From: a virus
Length of the DNA: 38,721 bases
IMG/VR virus record: IMGVR_UViG_3300030085_001600
Span: 1-38,721 of that record
Reading direction: 5' to 3' (one strand)
Below are positions 22,511 to 30,297 of this stretch, piece after piece. The position numbers were made by a program, and so were the translations under genes. Numbering within the stretch: position 1 is the stretch's first letter; each line of letters starts with the position of its first letter. A model generated the notes under the pieces. It did no database searches. It saw nothing but the letters and a program-made list of their open reading frames with translations, and had not been told where the DNA came from.

Positions 22511-23372
22511 ACAAATTTTAAATGAATGTAATCTTAATTGGAATGTGGTTAAAAAACCACTTATATACGCTGGTGAGTGTACTCCAGAAGCTAATAATGG
22601 TTTGCATAAAACTGATTATTATGGTATTGTACGTGAAGATACTGGTGAAGTATTTACTACAGTAAAAGAAGGTTATACACCTACACAAAACAGTACTATT
22701 ATAGAAACTATGCAAAATATAGCTGGTAATAATGACTTAATAATTACTAAAGCTATGTCTATTAATGGTGGTAGAAAAATACTTGTACAAATGCAAAAAC
22801 CAGACAACAATGTGACTATTGCTAATCAAGATACGAAACAATATGTATACGCAATTAATTCACATGACGGTACATCAGCACTTAAATTTGGATTTATGAA
22901 TACTGTAATATTTTGTCAAAATCAGTATAGTTGGTTAAATAGCAATGGTCTTAAAGGTTATGTACACAAACAATCTATACAAGATAAAGTAAAAGATTTA
23001 CCTACAATATTAAATTTTGACGGACAAGAAGAACGTATTGCAAAACTACATGAAATGAGTTTTAATCCTGTAACCGCTAAAGACATTATTGGACTTATTG
23101 ATTATCTAACTGGTATGGATTCTACACAATATGGTTGGGCTGATAACTACACTACAAGAAAAATGAACATCAGAGACCATTTACATATGTGTATATCTAG
23201 AGAAACAGATAGACTAGGTAGAAACAAATGGGGTTTATTTAACGGTGTAACTATGTATACAACACATTATAAGTCTGTTCCAAATAGAGAAAACGGTAGA
23301 GAAGAATCTATATACACAGGTACAGGACAAAAAATGTGTGATAATGCATTTAATTGGTTATCAAAAAATTAA
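22491..23372 (+). CDS. DUF932-family protein
   Basis: This 293-aa protein matches the DUF932 (phage/plasmid-like TIGR03299) pattern: an early YGIVREDTGEVFTTVKEGYTP motif at about 44-64, KILVQMQKP, then a NSHDGTSALKFGFMNTVIFCQN segment at about 128-149 and a C-terminal helical part ending in AFNWLSKN. The family occurs in phages and plasmids near recombination and replication genes; function unknown. Two start codons (22491 and 22497) are possible; both overlap the previous gene. Confidence 0.75.
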   Translation: MNMKTTEQILNECNLNWNVVKKPLIYAGECTPEANNGLHKTDYYGIVREDTGEVFTTVKEGYTPTQNSTIIETMQNIAGNNDLIITKAMSINGGRKILVQMQKPDNNVTIANQDTKQYVYAINSHDGTSALKFGFMNTVIFCQNQYSWLNSNGLKGYVHKQSIQDKVKDLPTILNFDGQEERIAKLHEMSFNPVTAKDIIGLIDYLTGMDSTQYGWADNYTTRKMNIRDHLHMCISRETDRLGRNKWGLFNGVTMYTTHYKSVPNRENGREESIYTGTGQKMCDNAFNWLSKN

Positions 23373-23374
23373 CA

Positions 23375-23524
23375 ATGATAAAATTTTCATTAACAAAGTT
23401 CAAATATTTTTTAGACACAAGTGGATATGATATAATAGTATACAAAAAACTATTTTTATTTGTGTTTTATAAACATAAATCATTTGAAGAATTAGATGAT
23501 GCAATAAAATATATTAATCAATAA
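23375..23524 (+). CDS. Small protein, unknown
   Basis: A 49-aa ORF starting 2 nt after the DUF932 stop codon and ending 1 nt before the structured RNA region. It starts MIKFSLTKFKYFLDTSGYDI and ends with a short helix (FEELDDAIKYINQ). It is basic at the start and aromatic-rich. Exact packing between neighbours supports it. Unknown function. Confidence 0.6.
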   Translation: MIKFSLTKFKYFLDTSGYDIIVYKKLFLFVFYKHKSFEELDDAIKYINQ

Positions 23525-23525
23525 T

Positions 23526-23708
23526 AATAAGAGAGTATAGTACGAACATAAGTACCGCCCCACTACGTGTAGTTAGAAGACGCTACTATAGAAGGTCCTG
23601 ATAAAACGGATGCACTTATTGAAGGAAGACTAGTTAGTACTTTACTGCAAATATGGTGAGCAGTTTAGGATAAGTGTGAATCAACGGCAAGTCTATACTC
23701 TCTTTATT
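23526..23708 (+). ncRNA. Putative structured non-coding RNA of about 180 nt
   Basis: A 204-nt gap without an ORF is bounded by a perfect 12-bp inverted repeat: AAGAGAGTATAG (23529-23540) and CTATACTCTCTT (23693-23704). Inside are an 8-bp helix GCACTTAT (23612-23619)/ATAAGTGT (23670-23677, one G-U), an ACTGC/GCAGT hairpin (23644-23648/23660-23664) and an ACTAC/GTAGT hairpin (23562-23573). Base composition is clearly richer in G+C than the surrounding spacers. The long closing stem and branched interior indicate a real structured RNA. Class unknown. Confidence 0.55.
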
Positions 23709-23728
23709 ATAAATATAAATTGTGAATT

Positions 23729-23884
23729 ATGACTAAAGATATAAATTTTTATATAGAATGTTTGAAAAGAGAATTAAATAAACCTTTAAACAAACAAGAC
23801 TTTATGTATATGAGACATTTAGATAAAATTATTAATAAACTCAAATATGACAAAATTAGTAGATACACCAAAAAATCAACATGA
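23729..23884 (+). CDS. Small helical protein
   Basis: A 51-aa ORF (ATG 23729) with a helical, basic sequence (MTKDINFYIECLKRELNKPL). It overlaps the HTH gene by 38 nt, more than usual here, so it is less certain than other small genes. It follows the structured RNA by 20 nt. Unknown function. Confidence 0.4.
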   Translation: MTKDINFYIECLKRELNKPLNKQDFMYMRHLDKIINKLKYDKISRYTKKST

Positions 23885-24101
23885 AGCTGTTTTATGGCAT
23901 CTTAATGAATATAATCGTATAACATCATGGGAAGCAATAAAAGAATATGGAGCTACAAGATTATCAGCTATCATATATAATTTAAGAAATGATGGATATA
24001 TAATTGACACAAATATGAAAACTTCTATTAATAGATTTAATAGAAAAGTAAATTATTCAGAATATGTATTAATCGCTAAAGGCGGAAAAGTAAAATTATG
24101 A
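23847..24101 (+). CDS. Helix-turn-helix protein
   Basis: An 84-aa protein with the pattern of a phage winged-helix/HTH domain (HTH_39 type): QHEAVLWHLNEYNRITSWEA (about 11-30) then RLSAIIYNLRNDGYIIDT (38-55), that is, a helix, turn, recognition helix and wing. It could be a small regulator of early or middle transcription, or a DNA-binding accessory to replication. It overlaps the next gene by 4 nt (ATGA), so they are coupled. Confidence 0.65.
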   Translation: MTKLVDTPKNQHEAVLWHLNEYNRITSWEAIKEYGATRLSAIIYNLRNDGYIIDTNMKTSINRFNRKVNYSEYVLIAKGGKVKL

Positions 24102-24370
24102 CAGGACAAGAAGTTGAAGAATATTTAACAGCAACATACGGGGTGTGTAGACATAACCCTGATTATCTAGCAGAAGCTATAAATCAAACACAACTAGATA
24201 TAGACTACGAAAATGACTGGGATTTATTTCGTTTATTAGTAGAAAACGAACCTATACCATCTTTACATACACACAGTTATGGTTTTCATACTGCAAACGG
24301 TAGAGGTATTATAGAAAAAATTAAAAGTTATTATTATGAATACGAAAATTTAGAAATTTATGGAGAATAA
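24098..24370 (+). CDS. Small acidic protein, unknown
   Basis: A 90-aa acidic protein (starting MTGQEVEEYLTATYGVCRHN) with a His/Gly segment (SLHTHSYGFHTANGRGI) in the middle and a Tyr/Glu-rich end. Overlaps both neighbours (4 and 11 nt). No family recognised. Confidence 0.5.
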   Translation: MTGQEVEEYLTATYGVCRHNPDYLAEAINQTQLDIDYENDWDLFRLLVENEPIPSLHTHSYGFHTANGRGIIEKIKSYYYEYENLEIYGE

Positions 24371-24554
24371 TTTTAATGACATGACTAATGCAAAATTAGT
24401 AGATTTAATTGTATTGATTGACCAAAAGGTTATTGATATAAAAAACTCTGGTATCGAAAACGATAAATTGACAGAGAAACAAATCGATAAATGGAAAACA
24501 ATTAGAAAATCAATAATTAAAAGTTATAATGTATTATGGGAACAAGAAGTTTAA
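24360..24554 (+). CDS. Small helical protein, unknown
   Basis: A 64-aa helical protein (NDMTNAKLVDLIVLIDQKVI, then KQIDKWKTIRKSIIKSYNVL). It overlaps the neighbours by 11 and 19 nt, in keeping with the tightly packed operon. Unknown function. Confidence 0.5.
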   Translation: MENNFNDMTNAKLVDLIVLIDQKVIDIKNSGIENDKLTEKQIDKWKTIRKSIIKSYNVLWEQEV

Positions 24555-24955
24555 CAAAAATAATAGAAAAATGTGATGATGGTTCTAAAAAAACTATTAC
24601 CACCATGTATCGTCAATATGACGGTTATCCTAGTGGACATGGTATAGAATTGGCAGAATGGTTATCAAAATATCATGTTGTAAACGGTATTAGTTTAAAT
24701 GATACAAGATTGATAGCTAATGGTATGGATTGTTTAGCTGCTCAAATGTTTGCACATTTCAAAGATGGTCCAGGTGGTATATATTGTATGCGTCCTGACG
24801 CTAAAGACTATGGTGAAGAATATATTTATGAAATACTAGGTAATGATAGTGAAAATCTATCAATTACAATACGTGATGTATGGAAGAAAAAAATTATATT
24901 TAAAGGTTCACCAGAACAATTATTAACTTTATATGAAAATGTAGAAACAAATTAA
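24536..24955 (+). CDS. MGTRSLT-family phage protein
   Basis: A 139-aa protein of a family I recognise by its N-terminus MGTRSLTKI, the MYRQYDGYPSGHGIELAEWL segment (24-43), NGMDCLAAQMFAHFKDGPGG and the GEEYIYEI motif. The family is widespread in phages of several host groups and has no assigned function. It is the last gene before the strong terminator at 24970-24990, so it ends the DUF932-HTH operon. Confidence 0.7.
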   Translation: MGTRSLTKIIEKCDDGSKKTITTMYRQYDGYPSGHGIELAEWLSKYHVVNGISLNDTRLIANGMDCLAAQMFAHFKDGPGGIYCMRPDAKDYGEEYIYEILGNDSENLSITIRDVWKKKIIFKGSPEQLLTLYENVETN

Positions 24956-24969
24956 TAATATAAATATTT

Positions 24970-24990
24970 GGGGGTCTTTGACCCCCTTTT
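24970..24990 (+). terminator. Strong rho-independent terminator
   Basis: GGGGGTC (24970-24976), loop TTT, GACCCCC (24980-24986), then TTTTA and a T run. It separates the small-gene operon from the helicase operon; a promoter-like TATATTTACCG at about 25005 follows. Confidence 0.85.
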
Positions 24991-25027
24991 ATTTTTTTAT
25001 AGTATATTTACCGTCCCAAAAACAATT

Positions 25028-26305
25028 ATGGATACAAACAATATAGAACAAATACTATTAGGTAAATTAATACTAGAACCAGAATTATTAGAAAAATATA
25101 ATTTTCACGTAGATATATTTCAAACTCCACTAAATAAAGAAATATATACAATTATAGATAAGTATAAACAAAATGGTACTACTATTGATATTATTACAAT
25201 CAGTAAAAAATTAAATCATTTAGATAATTGTACATCGTATTTGTCATCATTATTAGACAAAGGTCATATATATGCCGATGTACAATCATTGATTTTAGAA
25301 TTAGACGAAATATCTAAAACTAATAAATTATTACATATAGCACAAGATATTGATAATAGTGTATCAAATCATAAAACTACAAGTGCAATAATGTATGAAA
25401 TACAAAAAAACTTAGAAGGTATAAATGATAACACTACACAAGAGTTATCAAGTCTATCTGATTTGTTAAAAAATACACTTGAAGATATTAATAAACGAAT
25501 GTCTACAGATGGATTGTTAGGTATAGCTACAGGTTTTGATAAAATAGATAAATTTACAGGGGGATGGCAAGAGTCAGACTTAGTTATTATAGGTGGAGCA
25601 TCATCTATGGGTAAAACTAGTTTTGCTCTTGCGTTATTATTAAACGCCTGTGTATATTCTAATTGTCCATCTGTAATATTCTCATATGAAATGAGTGGTA
25701 CACAATTACTTAAACGATTAATATCTATGGAATCAGGTGTAAATAATTCGTATATAATTAATGGTACGTTGGGTAAAGACGAATACTTACATGTCAATCA
25801 AGCTATAGCTAAAATAGAAAAGTTACCACTTAATATAGACGAATGTAATATAACTTCATTAAATTATCTTATTAAAAAAACAAAAGAATATGTACGTGTA
25901 AAAAATGTTAAACTTGTGTTAGTAGATTATTTACAACTGGTATCATACTCTAATAAAAACTCTACAAGAGAACAAGAAGTTAGTAAAGTTGCAAGAACTC
26001 TAAAGAATCTAGCAAAAGAACTTAATATTACAATCATAGCATTATCACAGTTAAATCGTGGTGTTGGTATGCGTGCAATGGGTAAACCTACATTATCAGA
26101 TTTACGTGAATCTGGTGAAATAGAACAAGCATCCGACGTTGTTATACTAATACATAGACCTGAGTACTATGGAATAGAACATGACGATAAAGGAGAACCA
26201 ACTAAAGGTATGGCTAACATAATATTTGCTAAAGGTAGAAATATAGGTGTTGGTGAAATACCACTTAGATTTAATAGTAGTTTAACTAAATTTGAAAATC
26301 TATGA
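25028..26305 (+). CDS. dnaB: Replicative DNA helicase, DnaB type
   Basis: A 425-aa helicase from the ATG at 25028; the longer frame from 24968 would begin inside the terminator. The N-terminal DnaB domain (1-110) is followed by the RecA-like ATPase: Walker A GGASSMGKT (189-197), Walker B LVLVDYLQL (296-304), SQLNR (340-344) and the conserved ESGEIEQASD (361-370). It forms the hexameric 5'-3' helicase at the replication fork. The length is close to bacterial and phage DnaB. It overlaps the 50-aa gene by 4 nt (ATGA). No primase is found nearby, so host DnaG may be used. Confidence 0.9.
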   Translation: MDTNNIEQILLGKLILEPELLEKYNFHVDIFQTPLNKEIYTIIDKYKQNGTTIDIITISKKLNHLDNCTSYLSSLLDKGHIYADVQSLILELDEISKTNKLLHIAQDIDNSVSNHKTTSAIMYEIQKNLEGINDNTTQELSSLSDLLKNTLEDINKRMSTDGLLGIATGFDKIDKFTGGWQESDLVIIGGASSMGKTSFALALLLNACVYSNCPSVIFSYEMSGTQLLKRLISMESGVNNSYIINGTLGKDEYLHVNQAIAKIEKLPLNIDECNITSLNYLIKKTKEYVRVKNVKLVLVDYLQLVSYSNKNSTREQEVSKVARTLKNLAKELNITIIALSQLNRGVGMRAMGKPTLSDLRESGEIEQASDVVILIHRPEYYGIEHDDKGEPTKGMANIIFAKGRNIGVGEIPLRFNSSLTKFENL

Positions 26306-26454
26306 AAATACAAACTAAAATTATTCTTGCATTTGCATTATTAATGGTGTTTATATATATATCATATACATTAATTTTATACACAGCTATTGGACTTATA
26401 TTTATATATGGGTGTCAACATTTTGTCAATAAAGTTATGAAATATATAAAATAA
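26302..26454 (+). CDS. Small membrane protein with two helices
   Basis: A 50-aa ORF starting within the DnaB stop (ATGA). It is hydrophobic over residues 6-37 (beginning MKIQTKIILAFALLMVFIYI), consistent with two membrane helices, and ends basic (NKVMKYIK). Translational coupling to dnaB is the main support. Function unknown. Confidence 0.5.
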   Translation: MKIQTKIILAFALLMVFIYISYTLILYTAIGLIFIYGCQHFVNKVMKYIK

Positions 26455-26458
26455 ATGA

Positions 26459-26466
26459 TATATTTG
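26459..26466 (+). promoter_or_regulatory. Candidate -7 promoter core, TATATTTG
   Basis: A TAnnTTTG match followed by CGG, 34 nt upstream of the ATG at 26501, in the only real gap of this operon. It resembles the TATATTTACCG upstream of dnaB. It could drive the recombination genes separately. Confidence 0.35.
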
Positions 26467-26500
26467 CGGACTCAATCACTTAAATAAATAAGTGTATAAT

Positions 26501-26740
26501 ATGAGAACTACTAAGTTTAAACAAATTATTAATGAAATATCACACGATTTAGGTGTAGAAAAACAACTGGTAAGAGATGTACTTATACTACTCTTTAAAG
26601 AAATTGCAATAACACTTATCCTGAAGGGTAAGCCAGTGTTGATAAGAAGATTCGTAAAACTTGTAATTGCATTACGTGGATTACGAAAAATCAAAGATGA
26701 TATAAACAATGTGAAAACTAATGAAGATGAATCTAAATGA
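26501..26740 (+). CDS. HU/IHF-like small DNA-binding protein candidate
   Basis: A 79-aa protein from ATG 26501 (an in-frame ATG at 26492 is also possible). It shows the HU-family N-terminal layout: FKQIINEISHDLGVEKQLVRDVLILLFKEI helices in overlapping parts, then ILKGKPVLIRRFVKLVIALRG as the first strand. The DNA-binding arms are short, so it may be a divergent or truncated HU fold. It overlaps the annealing protein gene by about 14-20 nt. A role in replication or recombination is inferred from context. Confidence 0.45.
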   Translation: MRTTKFKQIINEISHDLGVEKQLVRDVLILLFKEIAITLILKGKPVLIRRFVKLVIALRGLRKIKDDINNVKTNEDESK

Positions 26741-27188
26741 ACTAAGAAAAGAACTACCATATAAATGGAGAGTACAATCTGCAAAATATGGTAAAGCTAC
26801 ATGTGTCGCTTACATAGACGCACGTGACGCACAAGATTTACTTGACGAAATAGTTGGACCTGATAAATGGTCTACAGAATACTATGAATCATGTGGTTTA
26901 TTAATGTGTCGTGTAGGTATACATACAGATAACGGTTGGGTTTGGAAATCAGACACTGGTTCTGAATCTAATGTTGAAAAACAAAAAGGTCACGCATCAG
27001 ATGCGTTTAAACGTGCTTGTGTATCATGGGGTATAGGTAGATTTTTATACAGATTACCAATACAAACTCTTAAAACTAAAGAATACAAAGGTAGAGAGTA
27101 TCCATACGCACCTGAGAAAGATAAAATAATATTTGATGGTGACACATTGACTAAATATATTAATTGGAAATTAAAAAATAATAAATAA
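26727..27188 (+). CDS. Rad52/Rad22-like single-strand annealing protein
   Basis: A 153-aa protein (155 aa if started at 26721). It has the Rad52-family pattern: LPYKWRVQSAKYGKATCVAY (9-28), DLLDEIVGPDKWSTEY, a beta meander CRVGIHTDNGWVWKSDTG, and the conserved ASDAFKRACVSWGIGRFLY helix (about 91-110). Length suits phage annealases that keep only the ring-forming domain. It would anneal complementary single strands made by the exonuclease at 28858-29643. It overlaps the SSB-like gene by 1 nt. Confidence 0.8.
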   Translation: MNLNELRKELPYKWRVQSAKYGKATCVAYIDARDAQDLLDEIVGPDKWSTEYYESCGLLMCRVGIHTDNGWVWKSDTGSESNVEKQKGHASDAFKRACVSWGIGRFLYRLPIQTLKTKEYKGREYPYAPEKDKIIFDGDTLTKYINWKLKNNK

Positions 27189-27766
27189 TGAAAGTATTAC
27201 CTTTTGACCTAAATACTACTAGTACGAAACCTAGTGGTAAACAAGAGTACATAAAACCTGGTGCACATCAGTGTAAGGTTGTAAGTATTACAACATCTGA
27301 CCTTATTGATAACTATAAAGGTTCACCATTTATTACATTTAATGTAGAAAGTAATGGTAAACTTGGTAGAGTACAAATGTGGGCAGTAAAACAAACAGAT
27401 AAACCATCTACACAAGATTGGAAAAAGAAACAAATGAAAGACTTTCTTGTAAATGCTGGTGTTACAGATTTTTCTGATGATTCTAAAGCTATAAATGATG
27501 TAATAGGTAAAGAACTTATGATTACATTTATATCAGAAGAATACGTAACTACTAATAAAGAAACAGGAGAACCTGTTATACGTGAATCTGTAAAATATAG
27601 ATGGAGTAATAAATTAGGAGCTAAGTGTGCATATAATTCTGATATGAACAAAAAACTTTCTAATGAAGATAGAGGTAAATATCAAACTATGATGGAACAA
27701 TATAATAGTGTTAGTTCCTCAGTAGAAAACGCAGACGGTAATACATTTGAAGACTTACCGTTTTAA
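27188..27766 (+). CDS. ssb: Single-stranded DNA-binding protein candidate
   Basis: A 192-aa protein with a central beta-rich domain (HQCKVVSITTSDLIDNYKGS at about 28-47, ITFNVESNGKLGRVQMWAV) like the OB-fold proteins called DUF669 or phage SSB. It ends in an acidic tail TFEDLPF, the D-L/I-P-F type peptide by which SSBs recruit partners. It sits directly after the annealase (1-nt overlap) and before the resolvase. Fold assignment is inferred; the C-terminal peptide is seen directly. Confidence 0.65.
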   Translation: MKVLPFDLNTTSTKPSGKQEYIKPGAHQCKVVSITTSDLIDNYKGSPFITFNVESNGKLGRVQMWAVKQTDKPSTQDWKKKQMKDFLVNAGVTDFSDDSKAINDVIGKELMITFISEEYVTTNKETGEPVIRESVKYRWSNKLGAKCAYNSDMNKKLSNEDRGKYQTMMEQYNSVSSSVENADGNTFEDLPF

Positions 27767-27778
27767 TTAATACTCTAT

Positions 27779-28147
27779 ATGGTAAACGAAATATTTATAA
27801 AGGGAAATGTTCCAAGTTCTAAGAATGGAAAAAGATGGACAGGGAAATATCTTATACATTCTAAAACTACTATGAAGTATATTCAAAATACAATGGAACA
27901 ATACATGGAAAACAAAGAAGTATTCATATATTTAGTTAATAATTTGAAACCCCCTTATAACATTTCGTTTACCTTTTATAGAGGTTCTAGACGTAAGTTC
28001 GATTACATTAATCCTGCACAAACAGTACAAGATTTGATGGTTAGGTATCAATGGATAGAAGATGACAACTGTGATTACATTATACCACACTTTAAACCAT
28101 ATGTATACGACAAAGAGAACCCTGGAGTAAAAATAGAAATATTATGA
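27779..28147 (+). CDS. RusA-like Holliday junction resolvase
   Basis: A 122-aa protein with the RusA layout: an N-terminal strand with GNVPSSKNGKRW (9-20), then the acidic motif RRKFDYINPAQTVQDLMVRY (71-90) and WIEDDNCDYI (92-101). D75, D85 and D95/D96 are the expected metal ligands. It would cut Holliday junctions before packaging. RusA-like enzymes are usually about 120 residues. It overlaps the next gene by 4 nt. Confidence 0.75.
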   Translation: MVNEIFIKGNVPSSKNGKRWTGKYLIHSKTTMKYIQNTMEQYMENKEVFIYLVNNLKPPYNISFTFYRGSRRKFDYINPAQTVQDLMVRYQWIEDDNCDYIIPHFKPYVYDKENPGVKIEIL

Positions 28148-28578
28148 ATATATCAAGTATAAATCAATTTATAGAAGATTTTTGTGAATTACATGAAATT
28201 AGTAATCATGAATTATTTTCTAATAGAAGACATAGAGAGACAGTAGAAAAACGAATGATTCTTGCATATTTCTTACGTAAAGGTACACAATTAAGTTGGT
28301 CACACATAGGTAAAATTATGAATAGAAATCATGCTTCTATGATACATTATGTAAATAAAATTACAGATTTAATCGAAGGGTATCCATATATGAAAGAAAT
28401 GTTTGATAAAACTAATAATTTATATGCAGAATATGAATTTAAACTTAAAGAACATAATAATATATACCAAGAATTACTATCAGAAAATGATAAACTTAGA
28501 GCAAGAATTGATAGAAACGAAATTATGATTAAAGAAATTATAGATGATAAAAGAAAAAATTATTTATTAACGACATGA
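28144..28578 (+). CDS. DnaA domain IV-like DNA-binding protein
   Basis: A 144-aa protein. Residues 20-72 match the C-terminal DNA-binding domain of DnaA: SNRRHRETVEKRMILAYFLR, then SWSHIGKIMNRNHASMIHYV, corresponding to the DnaA signature (basic loop, HTH and G-x-x-H-[ST] helix). There is no AAA+ domain. The C-terminal half (about 75-140) is a coiled coil. It could bind an origin and recruit the phage helicase, or act as a regulator. It overlaps both neighbours by 4 nt (ATGA). Confidence 0.7.
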   Translation: MNISSINQFIEDFCELHEISNHELFSNRRHRETVEKRMILAYFLRKGTQLSWSHIGKIMNRNHASMIHYVNKITDLIEGYPYMKEMFDKTNNLYAEYEFKLKEHNNIYQELLSENDKLRARIDRNEIMIKEIIDDKRKNYLLTT

Positions 28579-28877
28579 CAAAAAAACAAACAAAAACTAA
28601 AATTAAAATACAGGGTAAAAACCACATGGTCCCTGTAGAGGTAAAAGATACTATAGACTTTCTTAGTAGAATTATTAGAGCTCACGAAGTAGCTTTACTC
28701 ACATGGTGTCACAAAATATATAATAATAAAGCTGTAGATAAAAAAGATATAGATACACTTTATGATGAAATGCATAAATATATTATGAGAATACCCGATG
28801 CAAAAAACATTTTAAAAGAAATGGAAAAAGTAGATGAAAACAATAAAGTTGTTAAAGATGAGTCTGACGCATCATAA
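28575..28877 (+). CDS. Small helical protein, unknown
   Basis: A 100-aa protein with a Lys/Thr-rich start (MTKKQTKTKIKIQGKNHMVP) and two to three helices (DTIDFLSRIIRAHEVALLTW; DIDTLYDEMHKYIMRI). It lies between the DnaA-like and exonuclease genes, overlapping both. No family recognised; a small accessory of the recombination genes is possible. Confidence 0.5.
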   Translation: MTKKQTKTKIKIQGKNHMVPVEVKDTIDFLSRIIRAHEVALLTWCHKIYNNKAVDKKDIDTLYDEMHKYIMRIPDAKNILKEMEKVDENNKVVKDESDAS

Positions 28878-29643
28878 TTACTACGAAGACAGGGAGTATG
28901 TATCTAACAGTATGTTAAGTAATATATCTGTATCTCCTGAGTATTTTAAACATATGTATGACAATCAACAAAGTCCAACGCCTGCAATGAAACTAGGTAG
29001 TGCAATACATATGATGATATTAGAACCTATGAAGTTTACACAACACTATGCTATACAACCTAAATTTGACAAACGTACAAAACAAGGTAAAATAGATAGT
29101 GCGGAGTTTGAAAAACAAAATCAATTTAAAACTATTATTAGTGAGTCAGATTATGCTTTGTGCGAACAAATATGTTTTACCGTTATGAGAGACGATACAG
29201 TTTCTAAGTTGTTACAAAACGGTGAAGCAGAAAAAATTATTACTTGGACTAATAAATCATATAACGTTAAATGTAAGGGTATGTTAGACTATCATAGAGA
29301 TAATATGATAATAGACATCAAAACAACTAAAGATTGTTCTTACAATGGTTTTATGAAGTCTATGAGACAATATAAATATCACAAACAAGCTGCGTTCTAT
29401 ATGGATGCTGTTAAAGCAGATAGATTCTTTATAATTGCTATAGAAAAAACTGCACCATTTGCTATTAATATATTTGAACTAGGTGATGATATGATAGAGG
29501 ATGGTCGTGATATGTACAATAGTGAATTAGAAATATACAAATATTGTATGGACAATGATTATTGGCCTGGTACAGGTTATGACCCATTGAATAATAAATC
29601 AGAAAGAACAATACATATATTAAGTAATAACTATGAAATCTAA
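28858..29643 (+). CDS. PD-(D/E)XK exonuclease (YqaJ/RecE-like, DUF3799 type)
   Basis: A 261-aa nuclease from ATG 28858 (a longer start at 28834 is possible). Motifs: YVSNSMLSNISVSPEYF (14-30), LGSAIHMMILEP with H51, GMLDY with D144, IIDIKTT with D153 and K155, and YHKQAAFYMDA with Q177. These are the RecB-family nuclease residues used by lambda-type exonucleases. It would chew 5' ends to give single strands for the Rad52-like annealase. It overlaps the previous gene by 20 nt and the next by 11 nt. Confidence 0.85.
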   Translation: MSLTHHNYYEDREYVSNSMLSNISVSPEYFKHMYDNQQSPTPAMKLGSAIHMMILEPMKFTQHYAIQPKFDKRTKQGKIDSAEFEKQNQFKTIISESDYALCEQICFTVMRDDTVSKLLQNGEAEKIITWTNKSYNVKCKGMLDYHRDNMIIDIKTTKDCSYNGFMKSMRQYKYHKQAAFYMDAVKADRFFIIAIEKTAPFAINIFELGDDMIEDGRDMYNSELEIYKYCMDNDYWPGTGYDPLNNKSERTIHILSNNYEI

Positions 29644-30043
29644 ATCAGTATTATTCGAAGGCGGGGTAGAAAAAATATCTACCCTTGCCGACGGTTCATT
29701 AAGAGTACATATAGGTACACCTGAACTATCAGATGAAACTATGGTAAATTTATTTAAAATGAACAGAAAGACAGGATATGTATTACTATCACCATACCCT
29801 GTAAATAAAGACCAACAAGAAGCTGTAGAAAAAGCTAGTAGTTCTATAGAACACGAGTCTACAGAATTTGGTAACAAAACACCAAGTCAAAGACTAAGAA
29901 ATGTATTGTATGTACATTGGGAACAAACACAACCAAAACAAATCAATCCTGATAATGGACAATTAGAATTGGTTGAATTTGATTTATTTTACAAAAGACA
30001 ATTAAATAAAATTGTAGAACATTATAAAACTAAACTAAACTAA
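29633..30043 (+). CDS. Conserved protein linked to the exonuclease
   Basis: A 136-aa protein with a beta-rich N-terminal half (STLADGSLRVHIGTPELSDE, then TGYVLLSPYPV) and a helical C-terminal half with RLRNVLYVHWEQT and FDLFYKRQLNKIVEHYK. I recognise the LRNVLYV-WEQ and FD-YYK-type motifs from proteins encoded next to phage exonucleases in Bacteroidota and Firmicutes, but no function is known. It overlaps neighbours by 11 nt and 1 nt. Confidence 0.6.
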   Translation: MKSKSVLFEGGVEKISTLADGSLRVHIGTPELSDETMVNLFKMNRKTGYVLLSPYPVNKDQQEAVEKASSSIEHESTEFGNKTPSQRLRNVLYVHWEQTQPKQINPDNGQLELVEFDLFYKRQLNKIVEHYKTKLN

Positions 30044-30297
30044 TGAAAAAGAAAGATTTATTACAAGATTGGGAGATAGTTCAACAAGAATACTACGAAC
30101 AATTTAATCGTTCAGAATTAGAAGAACTTTGGGGAGAATGGTTTGGAATGAATGAAGAAATTCCTGAACCATACCAAAACAAAGATGACTTAATTAAAGA
30201 ACTTATTGAAGATGAGTTAAGACACAGAAAAGAAGATACTATTGAAGAACTTAAAGAAACAATAAATTATATAGAAAAATTAAATTTTATTAAATAA
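30043..30297 (+). CDS. Small acidic helical protein
   Basis: An 84-aa acidic protein, helical throughout (LLQDWEIVQQEYYEQFNRSE; LIKELIEDELRHRKEDTIEE). It overlaps the previous gene by 1 nt, and the next ATG follows its stop immediately. Unknown function. Confidence 0.5.
   Translation: MKKKDLLQDWEIVQQEYYEQFNRSELEELWGEWFGMNEEIPEPYQNKDDLIKELIEDELRHRKEDTIEELKETINYIEKLNFIK

Noticed and set aside
23526-23708. Retron msr-msd RNA
   Set aside because: The flanking 12-bp inverted repeat resembles retron a1/a2 sequences, but no reverse transcriptase is encoded in the window next to it.
23526-23708. Group I intron
   Set aside because: A GAAGACTA-like string and CAAGTCT can pair as in a P7 helix, but neighbouring ORFs are not split and other core strings are absent.
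24968-25027. N-terminal extension of the DnaB-type helicase
   Set aside because: The first 20 codons of the longer frame are part of the terminator stem and U tract at 24970-24990.
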